NCBI GenBank assembly: GCA_025922875.1
Contig: JAICGZ010000002.1
Coordinates: 1 to 64,000 of the forward strand
Source of the DNA: Pyrinomonadaceae bacterium
GTDB lineage: Bacteria > Acidobacteriota > Blastocatellia > Pyrinomonadales > Pyrinomonadaceae
Reading direction: 5' to 3'
Length of the DNA: 64,000 bases
The number at the start of each line of letters is the position of its first letter. Positions within the stretch are counted from its first letter, which is position 1. Shown one piece after another: positions 1 through 9,572 of the stretch. A program made the position numbers and the translations under genes. The notes beneath the pieces were generated by a model that did no database searches, was not told the DNA's origin, and saw only the letters and a program-made list of their open reading frames with translations.

Positions 1-1
1 G

Positions 2-2470
2 GTCCTTTCAGAACTGCGCCGCTTTGATGAAGCAGAAGAAGCCTGCGAGGAATCGTTGACAATTGAACGAAGGCTGGCGGCTACTCAGCCGCAAGCCTAT
101 GAAGCCGCATTAGCGATGACTCTCGACCAGCTTGGCATTATCCGCAGAAGCCTGGACCGGCTGGACGAAGCTGAGGAGGCACACCACGAGTCCTTAACAA
201 TTCGCAGAAGATTGGCGGTGGACCATCCCCAAGCTTATGAACGGGATTTGGCCATGACGCTGGGCAATTGGTCGAATGTCCTTTCTGACCTAGGTCGGAT
301 TGAAGAGGCAGAAGCTGCGAGTTGGGAAGCGCTGGAGATCAGGCGGCGACTGGCGTTGGCACACCCGCAGGTCTACGCGTTCGAAATAGCCGGGACACTC
401 AACAATCTCGGAATTATGCTCAACGAACAAAGGCGCCTGGACGAAGCCAAAGAGACATACCTGGAAGCGATAGCAATCAGTCGCAACCTCGCACGAGCAC
501 TGCCTGAAGTCTACGAACCAGACTTGGCCAGAACGTTGAACAATCTGGGTGACGTGCTTCGTGATTTGGGTTCCTTCAAGGAAGCGGAAGAAACCTATCT
601 TGAATCGCTGAACCTTTCACGCCTACACGATCTGCTTGACAATCGATCTCGTGTGCTCTTCGCACTTGGTCAAATGTTGTTCGAACGGGAAAACTGGGCC
701 GAAGCGGCTGAGAGACTCACGGAAGCTGTCGAGCAGGTGGAGCATCTTAGAGCTGAAGTGTTGAGCCTGGATCGCAGAATAAAAATCTTGACCCGAAACA
801 GTAAGATTTACGAACTGTTGCTGGTTTGTCTGATGAGACTCGGACGCTACCAGAAAGCGATGGAACTCGCCGAACAAGGGAAGAGCCGAACTCTCATAGA
901 CCTGTTGGCACTGCGAGATTTGCGGCCGAAGAATGTGCCTCCCGCATTGATGCGCGAGTATGAACAGGTGCTTTTTGAAGCCCGAACCTTGGAGAACTTG
1001 CTACAAGGCGGCATCTTACAAAATCAGGGCGACGATACAACACCACCTGAAGATAGGGCAGCATGGCGACGTAGCCAGTTAGAGGAAGTAAAACAAGACT
1101 TGTATAAGGCTAACAGCCGTCTTCGAGAGCTAGTATCAGACATTCGGAATGGCGATCCAGATTTCCTGCCGCACGCCAAACCACTATCTTTTGCGGAAAT
1201 CAAAACGCTGGCTCAAGATGCCAAGTCGACATTGTTGTTATTCCGTGTGACTGATGCCGGCAGTTTTGGCTTCCTTGTCTTTCCTGACGGTGAAACCGAC
1301 ATCGTTCAAGCGCCGGGGTTCACCACAAATATGCTCGACGAGATGCTGGTCAAGTTCGTCGGCGAAAAACGAGTGGACGGCTGGGTGGGCCGCTACTACA
1401 ACTTTCAAAATGCTTTGTATCAAGCACAGCAAACCAAAACCAAGGAACATGAAGAAACAGCGAAGCAGGCGTGGCAAAGTTGGCTGGACACGATGGATGA
1501 AACACTCCGCAATGTCTACGAACGCTTGTTGAGTCTCGCGCATTTAAAGTTGAAAATGAAGCAGCATGAGACGGGCGAACGGCTTGACCGCGTCGTCATC
1601 GTTCCCAATCGTGGTCTGGCAATCTTGCCGTTGCACGCATGCTGGTGGAATGACGAGGGTAAACGCCGTTACCTGCTTGACGATTATGCGATTACCTATG
1701 CGCCTAGCCTCTCGGTTTTCAAACGCTGCCTCGAACGGGAACGGGCCGGACGCGCAAAGGACACACTCCTGGGCATTGTCAATCCAAAGCCGCCTGGAAA
1801 TCTTGTGTTTTCAGAATGGGAGTGTAAAGAGATCGAACGATTGATGGGAAGCGAGCGATGCCTCTTGCTGTGGGGGGAGAGAGCTACCAACAGCGAAATG
1901 AAACTTGCGATCCCAGGGCGACATTGGTTGCACTTTTCCTGTCACGGACAATATCGGCTTGACGCTCCCCTTGAGTCGTCTCTGTCGCTCGCACAGGGAG
2001 ACAAGTTAACTCTGACAGAGATTCTTGAGACGCTCGATTTGCAGGACACCTGGTTGATCGTATTGTCCGCGTGTGAGACCGGGTTAGTAGATTTCCGGGA
2101 GATAGCTGACGAACACTATGGACTACCGTTGGGATTCCTGTTTGCTGGGGCGCCAACGGTTTGGGGGACTTTGTGGACAGTCAACGACTTAACCACGGCC
2201 CTGCTAATGAGGAAAGCTTACGAGAACTTGAAGAACCGAATCGCGACCAAGCCCGATGCGCTCCGAGACGCCCAACGATGGCTGCGAGATGCCAAAGCCC
2301 AGGAACTGCTTGGATTGATTTCAAGTAAACAAGAGATCATGAACCACAATCACATGGTCCGGACTGATCTTTCACCATTGCCGCATGGCGTTGCCGACGG
2401 CTACGGTTCGCAATCGTCTCCCTACAGTCATCCATACTATTGGGCCGGTATGTACTGCGTAGGCACTTGA
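2..2470 (+). CDS. TPR-repeat CHAT-domain protein (caspase-like protease fold), 5'-truncated by window edge
   Basis: Degenerate TPR units (EAEEAHHESLTIRRRLAVDHPQAYERDLAMTLGNWSNVL...) followed by a CHAT domain with HFSCHGQYRLDAPLESSL and LSACETGL motifs (putative His/Cys dyad). The frame stays open and TPR-like upstream of the TTG at 56 to the window edge (VLSELRRFDEAEEACEESLT). Confidence 0.88.
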   Translation, partial: VLSELRRFDEAEEACEESLTIERRLAATQPQAYEAALAMTLDQLGIIRRSLDRLDEAEEAHHESLTIRRRLAVDHPQAYERDLAMTLGNWSNVLSDLGRIEEAEAASWEALEIRRRLALAHPQVYAFEIAGTLNNLGIMLNEQRRLDEAKETYLEAIAISRNLARALPEVYEPDLARTLNNLGDVLRDLGSFKEAEETYLESLNLSRLHDLLDNRSRVLFALGQMLFERENWAEAAERLTEAVEQVEHLRAEVLSLDRRIKILTRNSKIYELLLVCLMRLGRYQKAMELAEQGKSRTLIDLLALRDLRPKNVPPALMREYEQVLFEARTLENLLQGGILQNQGDDTTPPEDRAAWRRSQLEEVKQDLYKANSRLRELVSDIRNGDPDFLPHAKPLSFAEIKTLAQDAKSTLLLFRVTDAGSFGFLVFPDGETDIVQAPGFTTNMLDEMLVKFVGEKRVDGWVGRYYNFQNALYQAQQTKTKEHEETAKQAWQSWLDTMDETLRNVYERLLSLAHLKLKMKQHETGERLDRVVIVPNRGLAILPLHACWWNDEGKRRYLLDDYAITYAPSLSVFKRCLERERAGRAKDTLLGIVNPKPPGNLVFSEWECKEIERLMGSERCLLLWGERATNSEMKLAIPGRHWLHFSCHGQYRLDAPLESSLSLAQGDKLTLTEILETLDLQDTWLIVLSACETGLVDFREIADEHYGLPLGFLFAGAPTVWGTLWTVNDLTTALLMRKAYENLKNRIATKPDALRDAQRWLRDAKAQELLGLISSKQEIMNHNHMVRTDLSPLPHGVADGYGSQSSPYSHPYYWAGMYCVGT

Positions 2471-2919
2471 AGCATATTTCTTATGATTACTAGGTTCAAC
2501 AATGGCGGCCGACCGAACTCCTCACGCGTGGCAACGTCACGCCACGTTGACCTTAATATTTGCCGCCCTACCTCAGTACCAGATCAACAAAAGACTCAGA
2601 AGCCGACGATTTCTTCAAGTCTCGTTGTGTGTGTGGCGTCGCGATGTAACAGGCCAGAAGTGCACACAACGAGCCAGAGAGCCGTCATTGGGAGAATGAG
2701 CGCGAATCAAGCGTCGGCAATCTGGAACGACGGTAATCTGGACATGCCGCACGCAGGGGGGTTCACCCCAAAAATCTGTGGCCAATTTGTGGACAGAATT
2801 TGCAGCACAGCGCAGATAACGGCTGGTAGCGAATAGGAAAGAACCGCAAAACCCTAATAAACTCGTGGTGGCTGCAACTTTCGAAATGGCAAAAACTTAG
2901 CGTTTTGCCGCACCTATGA

Positions 2920-2964
<45 letters not shown>

Positions 2965-3117
2965 AAAATTTCAAGCACTTACGGGCGGCGTATGCTGCCC
3001 GTACCTGTTTTGTGTGGGATCCGTTTCGTAAGATTGAGTGATGGCGTCCTCACCAGACTTAAAATCTGTTGTCCGAAACAACGTGCGGGTCTTCATTTGA
3101 TCCTCTTCCATATGAGG

Positions 3118-3832
3118 TCATTGTTTTTCCCGGCGGTCTAACATTGTGACAACTCTTCCCCGCCCGTCTCTTTGAAAGACTTTTTCGCCGCGCCAACTCC
3201 CTTTGCGATAAAAGACAACGCAAAGCGGTAGTAATTCTTCTTTGGCTCGCCCGCTTCGCTGACCGAGTAGCTTGTCACCTTCACGCGAAATCGCGTAAGT
3301 AACCTCCGGCCCCAATTCATATTGCCCACGTAGGAGTCGAGGTTCTTTAAATCGATGACGGCCGGCTTTCGTTCGTTAGGGAGAGCCATCACCTGAGTAG
3401 AGACACCTGCCACTCGCCGTTCTTTTGTTTTGCCCAAGTGTGTGTCGTCAAGAAATTGGTTAAGAGCTTCTGTCCGTATAGCACTAACTCTTCATGGTCG
3501 ACGTGCGACAACACAACTACATTTTCCTGAACCAGCGACTTTGTTTCACCAACTTTGATCGAGCCTTGATATCCAGGCGGCAGCGGACGAAGCTCCCTAA
3601 TTAGTTCGTCCTTCGTTAACACCCTTCCTTCCTCATCAGCATAAATACTGCCTTAAGCCAGGTATCGCTCCCAGACAGCTTTATCACCCCCCGCGATGGC
3701 ATCAAGCATCTCCGGCGTGGCGCGTTTAAGTTTGTCAACGATCTCGTCATTGGAGACTTTCTGTGTAGACTTCGGTTGGTCCGTGCGTTCCTGCACAGCA
3801 AGCACACTCAAATTACCTGCGATGATGAACAT
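3118..3832 (-). pseudogene. Decayed DUF4440/SnoaL-like secreted protein gene
   Basis: Consecutive homologous-looking pieces in different frames: MFIIAGNLSVLAVQERTDQP...EMLDAIAGGDKAVWERYLA*GSIYADEEGRVLTKDELIREL... (in-frame TAA), then LDSYVGN / YELGPEVTYAISREGDKLLGQRSGRAKEELLPL with frame changes (ORFs 3389-3622, 3138-3437, 3118-3315). Confidence 0.6.
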
Positions 3833-4318
3833 GACTACGCAAACGCCCCGTGTGATGATGAGCTCCCTTCGCCAACCGATAACGAGGCTTTATATATTTA
3901 TAGACTTGACCCTGCAACCCTCCAGTGCCTGTGATACAAAAGTCCTACTTCGTAATCATCTTCAAACGCAAACCACGGAATTGCACTACAAACGGTAGAG
4001 CAAAAACATCCTAGTTCACATTCTCTGGTCCATCACACCGGCCCGCCACCAACACTCGAATCGAAGATTTACTCAGCAACCGAAACTGGCATCGCGCTTG
4101 CTCATTAGCCCTCACGCGAGAGCGGCAAGAACCAGGGGGAGCTTGTCGAACCATCTGAATTTCGTGTCGAGTCAGCGCACGAGTTCATGACGCAGGCTCA
4201 AACTAATCGCGATAACCACCAGTAGCTCTGATTGATAGGTCACGAGTTGTCTCGGCTCGCGACCATCGTCAGAACTGCTGAACGTTCAACTCACAATTAA
4301 TAACCGGAGGTAAATCGA

Positions 4319-4582
4319 ATGAAAAGAACTTGGCTCTATCTCAAACTAGCAGCTCTCGTGCTGGGTGCTGTGATGATGTTCGGGAATGTCGAAAGTAACA
4401 CTGCGTTTGCCGAGGGATGCTCGGGCGGGTGCGACAATACGTGTTCTCCGCATGTCTGTTGTAAATGTCAAACCGCGTCTTCCTGTGGTTGCAAGATCCA
4501 ATCGGGAGAAACAGGGTGCGGAGAATGCACTACGAGCGGCGGCGGTGAACTTGAAATGGAAGTCGTGTCAAACGACTACTAA
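4319..4582 (+). CDS. Small secreted cysteine-rich peptide (87 aa, 10 Cys in the mature part)
   Basis: RBS-like aggagg (GGAGGTAA) just upstream; N-terminal hydrophobic signal (LYLKLAALVLGAVMMFG); Cys-rich core GCSGGCDNTCSPHVCCKCQTASSCGCKIQSGETGCGEC. Confidence 0.7.
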   Translation: MKRTWLYLKLAALVLGAVMMFGNVESNTAFAEGCSGGCDNTCSPHVCCKCQTASSCGCKIQSGETGCGECTTSGGGELEMEVVSNDY

Positions 4583-4619
4583 TTCCGACGCCGGCGAGAT
4601 TTCGTCAACGTCCCTTCAC

Positions 4620-4722
4620 GGTCAGTACCGTAACGCGGTAGCGCCGGGTCGACGACTCGATAACCATCGCTGCCGTAATGATGGAAACGCCAACCCAACG
4701 CTACCGCGTTACGGTACTGACC
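4620..4722. repeat. Palindromic repeat with perfect 24-bp inverted arms (family H)
   Basis: GGTCAGTACCGTAACGCGGTAGCG (4620-4643) and its exact reverse complement CGCTACCGCGTTACGGTACTGACC (4699-4722). Confidence 0.9.
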
Positions 4723-4745
4723 CGATTTACCTCCGAGGAGATATC

Positions 4746-6314
4746 ATGAACTCAAGTACCTTTAGAAAATACCTGGACCTCATTACCACAGTTCTGGTTG
4801 TGGGTCTCTTCCTGACAATCACCGCGATGTACGTTCACGGCAAGTTTTTTAAGAAGCAGATCGATCCCGTAGGCAGCACCATACCCAAAGATTTGAGAAT
4901 TGCCGATGCTCTCCCGCTTGAATATAAAACCCATTCGAGAACACTGATTCTCGCCATCGATAAAGATTGCGTTTACTGCGAACGCAGCGCCGGGTTCTAC
5001 AAACGTCTACTCGATCTCCAGGCCACCGATGCCGGAAATACGCAGCTGATGGCGGTGCTTCCAAACGACGCATGGGAAGCGAAACAGTATCTCAGAAAGG
5101 AAGGACTCGAACGCTTACCACACATTGCAAACATCAAGTTGGACCAACTGAAAATTACCACGCTGCCAACTCTGATCCTGGTAGACAGACTCGGAAGGGT
5201 TTTGGAGTCATGGTCGGGACAGCTTGACGACGAAAGACAGGAACAGGTCGTGGAAGCTATAACCAATCAGACACAGTCCGCTATTAAACGCAGCAATAAC
5301 GTAAGTCCTACCTTCAACCTTCTTGATGAAACCAAGCCCGTGCAGACAATGAATCTCGATTCTGTTTCGTTACAAAACATCATCGATGTCGACGCACAGG
5401 GCCATATCTACATTCAAAACGGCGGCCAAATTGAGAGGCGAAATCTCGATGGTAGTGTCGTTGACAATATTCCGGTGCCAAAGGAACTCGTGAGGGCGGC
5501 GGCCTGCGCAGGCGCTGATGGTGATTTTCATTTTGTCCTGCCGAAAAAAGTCCTGACTTCACACCGGAATGGATCATCACGAGAGCTTGCCCAAAGCCCG
5601 TTGCCTGTTGAGATTACTCCAGAGACCGCGCGCTATGACGCAGCCCGAAATAGTATTTTCATTCTTAGCAACTCAACCACTCAGTCAAACTTCACCGAGC
5701 AAATACTGTATCGATTCAACCTCAGTAATGGTGAGTTCTCGGAAATCCACCGGGCACAACTTCCAATCGTCTTCAACTATGCCATCGGTCTCGGAAGGGT
5801 TAGCTACACGATCGGCGCGGGAAAACTATTTGTCTCCGATCCTACCGAGTACAGAATCTACGTCTATTCGCTCGAGGACAACTCCCTGCTGACCACATTC
5901 AGTAAACCATTCGATCGCCCGGCCATCGGCAAGGGTGACGGCAAATTTGAGAGTCGAAATCTTGTTGCCGAGGACCTGTCACAAGGTGGCGCGCTTAAGC
6001 AGTATCCAGCCATCTTTGATCTCGACTACATAAGCTCGAAGAATCTGCTGTTGGTTTGGACCAGCGTTCGCAACTCATCTTACGAGCAGATGATTGATGT
6101 TTTCGACAGCGAGCTTCGTGCAATCGGTAGAGACTTTCAACCTACAAACCCACTCTTCTCCGCTTACCACTTCGTGGGAGACCGGATCGTCGTTCCCGAT
6201 TATGGCTTCGGTAAGGAATTCCACTTCGATTTCTTGTCCCCATTGGAACCGCGTTACCACAAGCCGAGCAGCATTAAGACATTTCAACTACTGGCAGCGA
6301 GCCGTAACTCTTGA
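4746..6314 (+). CDS. Membrane-anchored protein with thioredoxin-like (CVYC) domain plus beta-propeller-like C-terminal region
   Basis: ATG at 4746 preceded by GAGGAG; TM segment near the N-terminus (LITTVLVVGLFLTITAMYV); DKDCVYCERS CxxC motif; LPTLILVDRLGRVLESWSG; remainder repetitive 6-bladed propeller-like. The ORF track start at 4386 would overlap the Cys-rich CDS and is not supported. Confidence 0.65.
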   Translation: MNSSTFRKYLDLITTVLVVGLFLTITAMYVHGKFFKKQIDPVGSTIPKDLRIADALPLEYKTHSRTLILAIDKDCVYCERSAGFYKRLLDLQATDAGNTQLMAVLPNDAWEAKQYLRKEGLERLPHIANIKLDQLKITTLPTLILVDRLGRVLESWSGQLDDERQEQVVEAITNQTQSAIKRSNNVSPTFNLLDETKPVQTMNLDSVSLQNIIDVDAQGHIYIQNGGQIERRNLDGSVVDNIPVPKELVRAAACAGADGDFHFVLPKKVLTSHRNGSSRELAQSPLPVEITPETARYDAARNSIFILSNSTTQSNFTEQILYRFNLSNGEFSEIHRAQLPIVFNYAIGLGRVSYTIGAGKLFVSDPTEYRIYVYSLEDNSLLTTFSKPFDRPAIGKGDGKFESRNLVAEDLSQGGALKQYPAIFDLDYISSKNLLLVWTSVRNSSYEQMIDVFDSELRAIGRDFQPTNPLFSAYHFVGDRIVVPDYGFGKEFHFDFLSPLEPRYHKPSSIKTFQLLAASRNS

Positions 6315-6345
6315 TCCGTGAAACAAACCCACGAGGAGTTTTCGA

Positions 6346-8748
6346 ATGGAGCTTAGGTACAGTCTCAGAACACTGATCAGGAATCCTGGTTTTACTGTGT
6401 CAATAGTCGTGATGCTCGCGATTGGGATCGGCGCTAACGCTGCAATCTTTGGTGTCATCGATCGACTATTTCTTCGTCCGCTGCCTTTCAACGATCAAAA
6501 CCGGCTGGTCTCTGTTGAGAAGGCCTGGCCGCTGTTCGCGAAGAGATCCGGTGATGATGAGTTTGCAGCACAGCCGGATGATGCTTTTGAAGCGGTGGCC
6601 AAATACGAGATCGGCAGGGTTACGCTCGGGAGTGAAGCGGCTCCGGAGGTTATCAGGCTGGCGCGAACTTCGAGAAGCTATTTCGCAGTCCTGGGGGTCG
6701 GAGCACACGTTGGTTATGTCTTTTCCGCCGCGGAAAGCCAATCACAAAAAGACAAGGTAGCAGTACTCAGCTATGGCTTATGGCGCAAAGTTTTCAATCA
6801 GGACACTTCAGTTGTCGGCCGGCAGATCACTCTAAATGGTCGTTCATTTACGGTGATCGGAGTGATGCCTTCCGATTTTCTTTTCCTCGTGCGCGGACGG
6901 GAAGCTGATGCTTGGATACCCCTGGTTAAAGACAATGCATTGATTAAGACTGCGCAGGAGGAAGGCGCGGGAACCGTCGCGCGTTTGAAGCCGGGACTTA
7001 CTCTCGAACAGGCACAAGCGAGAACCGATCTCGTTTTCGAGAGAATCGTGCAATCTCAGCCGCAACTAAAACTGAAGCCAAATGATCGCATACTGCTGAT
7101 TCAGTTGCGTGACTATTGGTTCGGAAACTTCCGTTCACCTTTACTGATGTTACTGGCTGCCGCGGTTTGTCTTTTGCTGATAGCCGCCGCAAACACCACG
7201 GGCTTGATGATCGCGCGCGCTGCGGAGCGCCAGAAAGATATGGCGATCAGAGCCGCGTTGGGCGCCAGTTGGATGCAGATGCGGCGACAACACTTGATCG
7301 AGAGTTTGTTGCTCTCGATTCTGGGAACTGTCCTGGGACTGCTGCTTGCCTACTGCGCCACCAAAGCAATGTTGGCACTGAGTCCAACGCCGATTCCTCA
7401 TCCGGACGAAGCCGGTCTCAATCTCAGGATGATAGCGTTCGCATTTGCGATCTCAATTCCTGCGGCGATCATTCCAGGGTTGATTTCCGGCTGGCGAGTA
7501 TCGAGAACTTCGCTTCACGCGGTCGTCAACCAGGGTTCAGTTAGAACTGGTTCGCTTCTATCTCCACGTGTGAGAAAGGTACTCGTGGTTTCAGAAGTTG
7601 CACTGACGGTGTTGGTCCTGATCAATGCAGGGTTATTGTTCCGAAGTTTTCGTGGGTTGTTACAGGAAAAACTCGGGTTTGATACTGAGAATGTGGTGAC
7701 CCTCGAAATTGCGCCGCTCGAAACAAAGTATCCGGACAAGTCGAAGCGTAGTGCGATGTACCAACAAATCATCGATCGAGTCGGCAGCCTTCCCGGAGTC
7801 GCTCATGTTGGCACAGTGAATTACCTGCCGATCTTCTCCGGAAGTTTGATTCTTCCAGTGAGCTTGCAGGAACGGGTTGTCCCTCCCGAGCACGGGTTTT
7901 CGTGGACCTACCGCGTCGCGAGCTCAGGCTATTTCAACTCAATGGGCATCCCGTTGATTGCCGGCCGCACGTTTAGTGAGCAAGACGGTGTAGACGCTCC
8001 ACGTGTCGCGATCCTCGATCAGTCCGCCGCAGCATGGTTAAATGAGCGCTTTTTCCCGAATGAAACTGTTCTCGGGAAACACATTGTTCTTAACCTCAAT
8101 AAGCCTACGCCCTTCGAGATCATCGGAATCGCCGGCGATATCAAACAGCAGGGTTTAGACATCGCGATGTATCCAGGCTTCTACCTGCACGCTCTTCAGC
8201 ACCCGCCGTCGGTATCGAATCTGGTTGTCCGCACAACTTCCCACCCTGCGAGCATCTCTGGCGTAGTTCGCAACACCATCGCGGAAGTCGACAAAGATCT
8301 GCCGGTCAGCGATCTGCGGTTAATGGAGAAGCAAGTGACTGACTCAGTTTCCCGGCGACGGTTTGCACTGCTGCTTACGAGCATTCTCGGGTCAGCAGCT
8401 TTATTTCTGTCTATGCTCGGTCTTTATAGTCTGATGTCACACATCGTTTCGCATCGCACACATGAAATCGGTGTTCGCATGGCGTTGGGTGCTAATTTAA
8501 GAGACGTATGCAAACTCGTACTGAGGCAAGGTGTGGGCCTGGTAGTGAAAGGTATTGCGCTGGGTATATTGATTTCATTCGCTACCGGAAGACTGATTGC
8601 GAGCCTGTTATTCGGAGTGAACCCGACTGATTACATAACTCTGGCGTTGGTAAGCCTGCTTCTGGTTATCGTAGCGGTCGTTGCGTGCTACGTTCCGATG
8701 CGCCGTGCGATGAAGATCGATCCCATCGAAGCCTTGCGCTATGAATAG
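6346..8748 (+). CDS. ADOP-type (MacB/FtsX-like) ABC transporter permease
   Basis: MELRYSLRTLIRNPGFTVSIVVMLAIGIGANAAIFGVIDRLFLRPLPF N-terminus and duplicated FtsX-type membrane domain (HEIGVRMALGANLRDVCKLVLRQG), typical of acidobacterial duplicated orphan permeases. Confidence 0.9.
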   Translation: MELRYSLRTLIRNPGFTVSIVVMLAIGIGANAAIFGVIDRLFLRPLPFNDQNRLVSVEKAWPLFAKRSGDDEFAAQPDDAFEAVAKYEIGRVTLGSEAAPEVIRLARTSRSYFAVLGVGAHVGYVFSAAESQSQKDKVAVLSYGLWRKVFNQDTSVVGRQITLNGRSFTVIGVMPSDFLFLVRGREADAWIPLVKDNALIKTAQEEGAGTVARLKPGLTLEQAQARTDLVFERIVQSQPQLKLKPNDRILLIQLRDYWFGNFRSPLLMLLAAAVCLLLIAAANTTGLMIARAAERQKDMAIRAALGASWMQMRRQHLIESLLLSILGTVLGLLLAYCATKAMLALSPTPIPHPDEAGLNLRMIAFAFAISIPAAIIPGLISGWRVSRTSLHAVVNQGSVRTGSLLSPRVRKVLVVSEVALTVLVLINAGLLFRSFRGLLQEKLGFDTENVVTLEIAPLETKYPDKSKRSAMYQQIIDRVGSLPGVAHVGTVNYLPIFSGSLILPVSLQERVVPPEHGFSWTYRVASSGYFNSMGIPLIAGRTFSEQDGVDAPRVAILDQSAAAWLNERFFPNETVLGKHIVLNLNKPTPFEIIGIAGDIKQQGLDIAMYPGFYLHALQHPPSVSNLVVRTTSHPASISGVVRNTIAEVDKDLPVSDLRLMEKQVTDSVSRRRFALLLTSILGSAALFLSMLGLYSLMSHIVSHRTHEIGVRMALGANLRDVCKLVLRQGVGLVVKGIALGILISFATGRLIASLLFGVNPTDYITLALVSLLLVIVAVVACYVPMRRAMKIDPIEALRYE

Positions 8749-8780
8749 ATCTAGTCAGACCCCGGTGGACGTGCGCACTT

Positions 8781-8860
8781 CTTCTCTGTGCAACCTCTGT
8801 GTTCTCTGTGTCTCTGTGGTTGTTTTTCCGAACAATAATGAACCACAGAGCACAGAGAAA
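8781..8860. repeat. Palindromic repeat, family E copy 1 (CTCTGTGnnCTCTGTGG)
   Basis: TTCTCTGTGCAACCTCTGTGTTCTCTGTGTCTCTGTGGTT...AACCACAGAGCACAGAGAAAG; inverted arms. Confidence 0.8.
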
Positions 8861-9024
8861 GTTTCACCAACTGACTTTTCGCGCCAAGCTCCCTGGGAGC
8901 CCTCTAAGGCCCAAAAAACCTAGTGAAATGCTGGTTTTGTTGAAGACTTTGCCGCTTGAGTGTGATATATGAGTGTCCGTTTGTTTTCCAATCTAGTTTC
9001 TCGTTGGAGGTGTTACACCAGACT

Positions 9025-9339
9025 ATGGCGACCAAAGCCGCGACAGGCAAGAAGCGCATGACCCAATCGGAAGTTATCAACCACTTCTCTGAATCCACAG
9101 GAATGAAGCGAGCACAGGTCAAGGAGTTCTTCGAAGAATTGTCCACTCTCGCCGCACGCGAAGTGAAATCAAACGGTGAGTTTGTTCTCCCTGGATTCGG
9201 AAAGCTCGTTAAATCCGAGCGAAAAGCCCGCGAAGGCCGGAACCCCGCTACGGGCGAAACCATTCAGATTCCCGCCAAGACCACATTGAAGTTTCGAGTT
9301 GGTAAATCAATGAAAGATACCGTGCTACCAAAAAAGTGA
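9025..9339 (+). CDS. HU/IHF family DNA-binding protein
   Basis: MATKAATGKKRMTQSEVINHFSESTGMKRAQVKEFFEELSTLAAREVKSNGEFVLPGFGKLVKSERKAREGRNPATGETIQIPAKTTLKFRVGKSMKD; GGAGG upstream at about 9006. Confidence 0.92.
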   Translation: MATKAATGKKRMTQSEVINHFSESTGMKRAQVKEFFEELSTLAAREVKSNGEFVLPGFGKLVKSERKAREGRNPATGETIQIPAKTTLKFRVGKSMKDTVLPKK

Positions 9340-9367
9340 ACCTCCGGCACTATTATTTTTCAGCATC

Positions 9368-9409
9368 GGCACCGCCCCATTACTGTCAGGAACTCGGGCG
9401 GTGCCTTTG
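9368..9409 (+). terminator. Rho-independent terminator downstream of HU gene
   Basis: Stem GGCACCGCCC (9368-9377) / GGGCGGTGCC (9396-9405) followed by TTTGT. Confidence 0.65.
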
Positions 9410-9480
9410 TCCATAACGGTAAATCCTTAGGTTTTTAGGCAATTCGAGCGGTCTAAGGCGGCTTTGCCCGAAAGTCTGGT

Positions 9481-9572
9481 TTCTCTGTGCAACCTCTGTG
9501 TCCTCTGTGCCTCTGTGGTTGTGTTTACGAATGATCCTTAACCACAGAGGACACAGAGATTGCACGGAGAAG
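9481..9572. repeat. Palindromic repeat, family E copy 2
   Basis: TTCTCTGTGCAACCTCTGTGTCCTCTGTGCCTCTGTGGTT...AACCACAGAGGACACAGAGATTGCACGGAGAA; nested in a wider imperfect inverted repeat (GTCTAAGGCGGCTTTGCCCGAAAGTCT / AGACTTTTCGGGCAAGGCCTGTCTAAGAC, about 9451-9611). Confidence 0.8.

Noticed and set aside
2483-2836. 117-aa + strand ORF between the CHAT gene and the tRNA-Pro fragment
   Set aside because: Low-complexity-like composition, no recognisable domain or convincing RBS; likely non-coding junction DNA.
4386-4745. Upstream extension of the 4746-6314 gene in the ORF track
   Set aside because: It overlaps the well-supported Cys-rich CDS in another frame and runs through the 24-bp inverted repeat; ATG 4746 has an RBS (GAGGAG) and precedes the TM segment.
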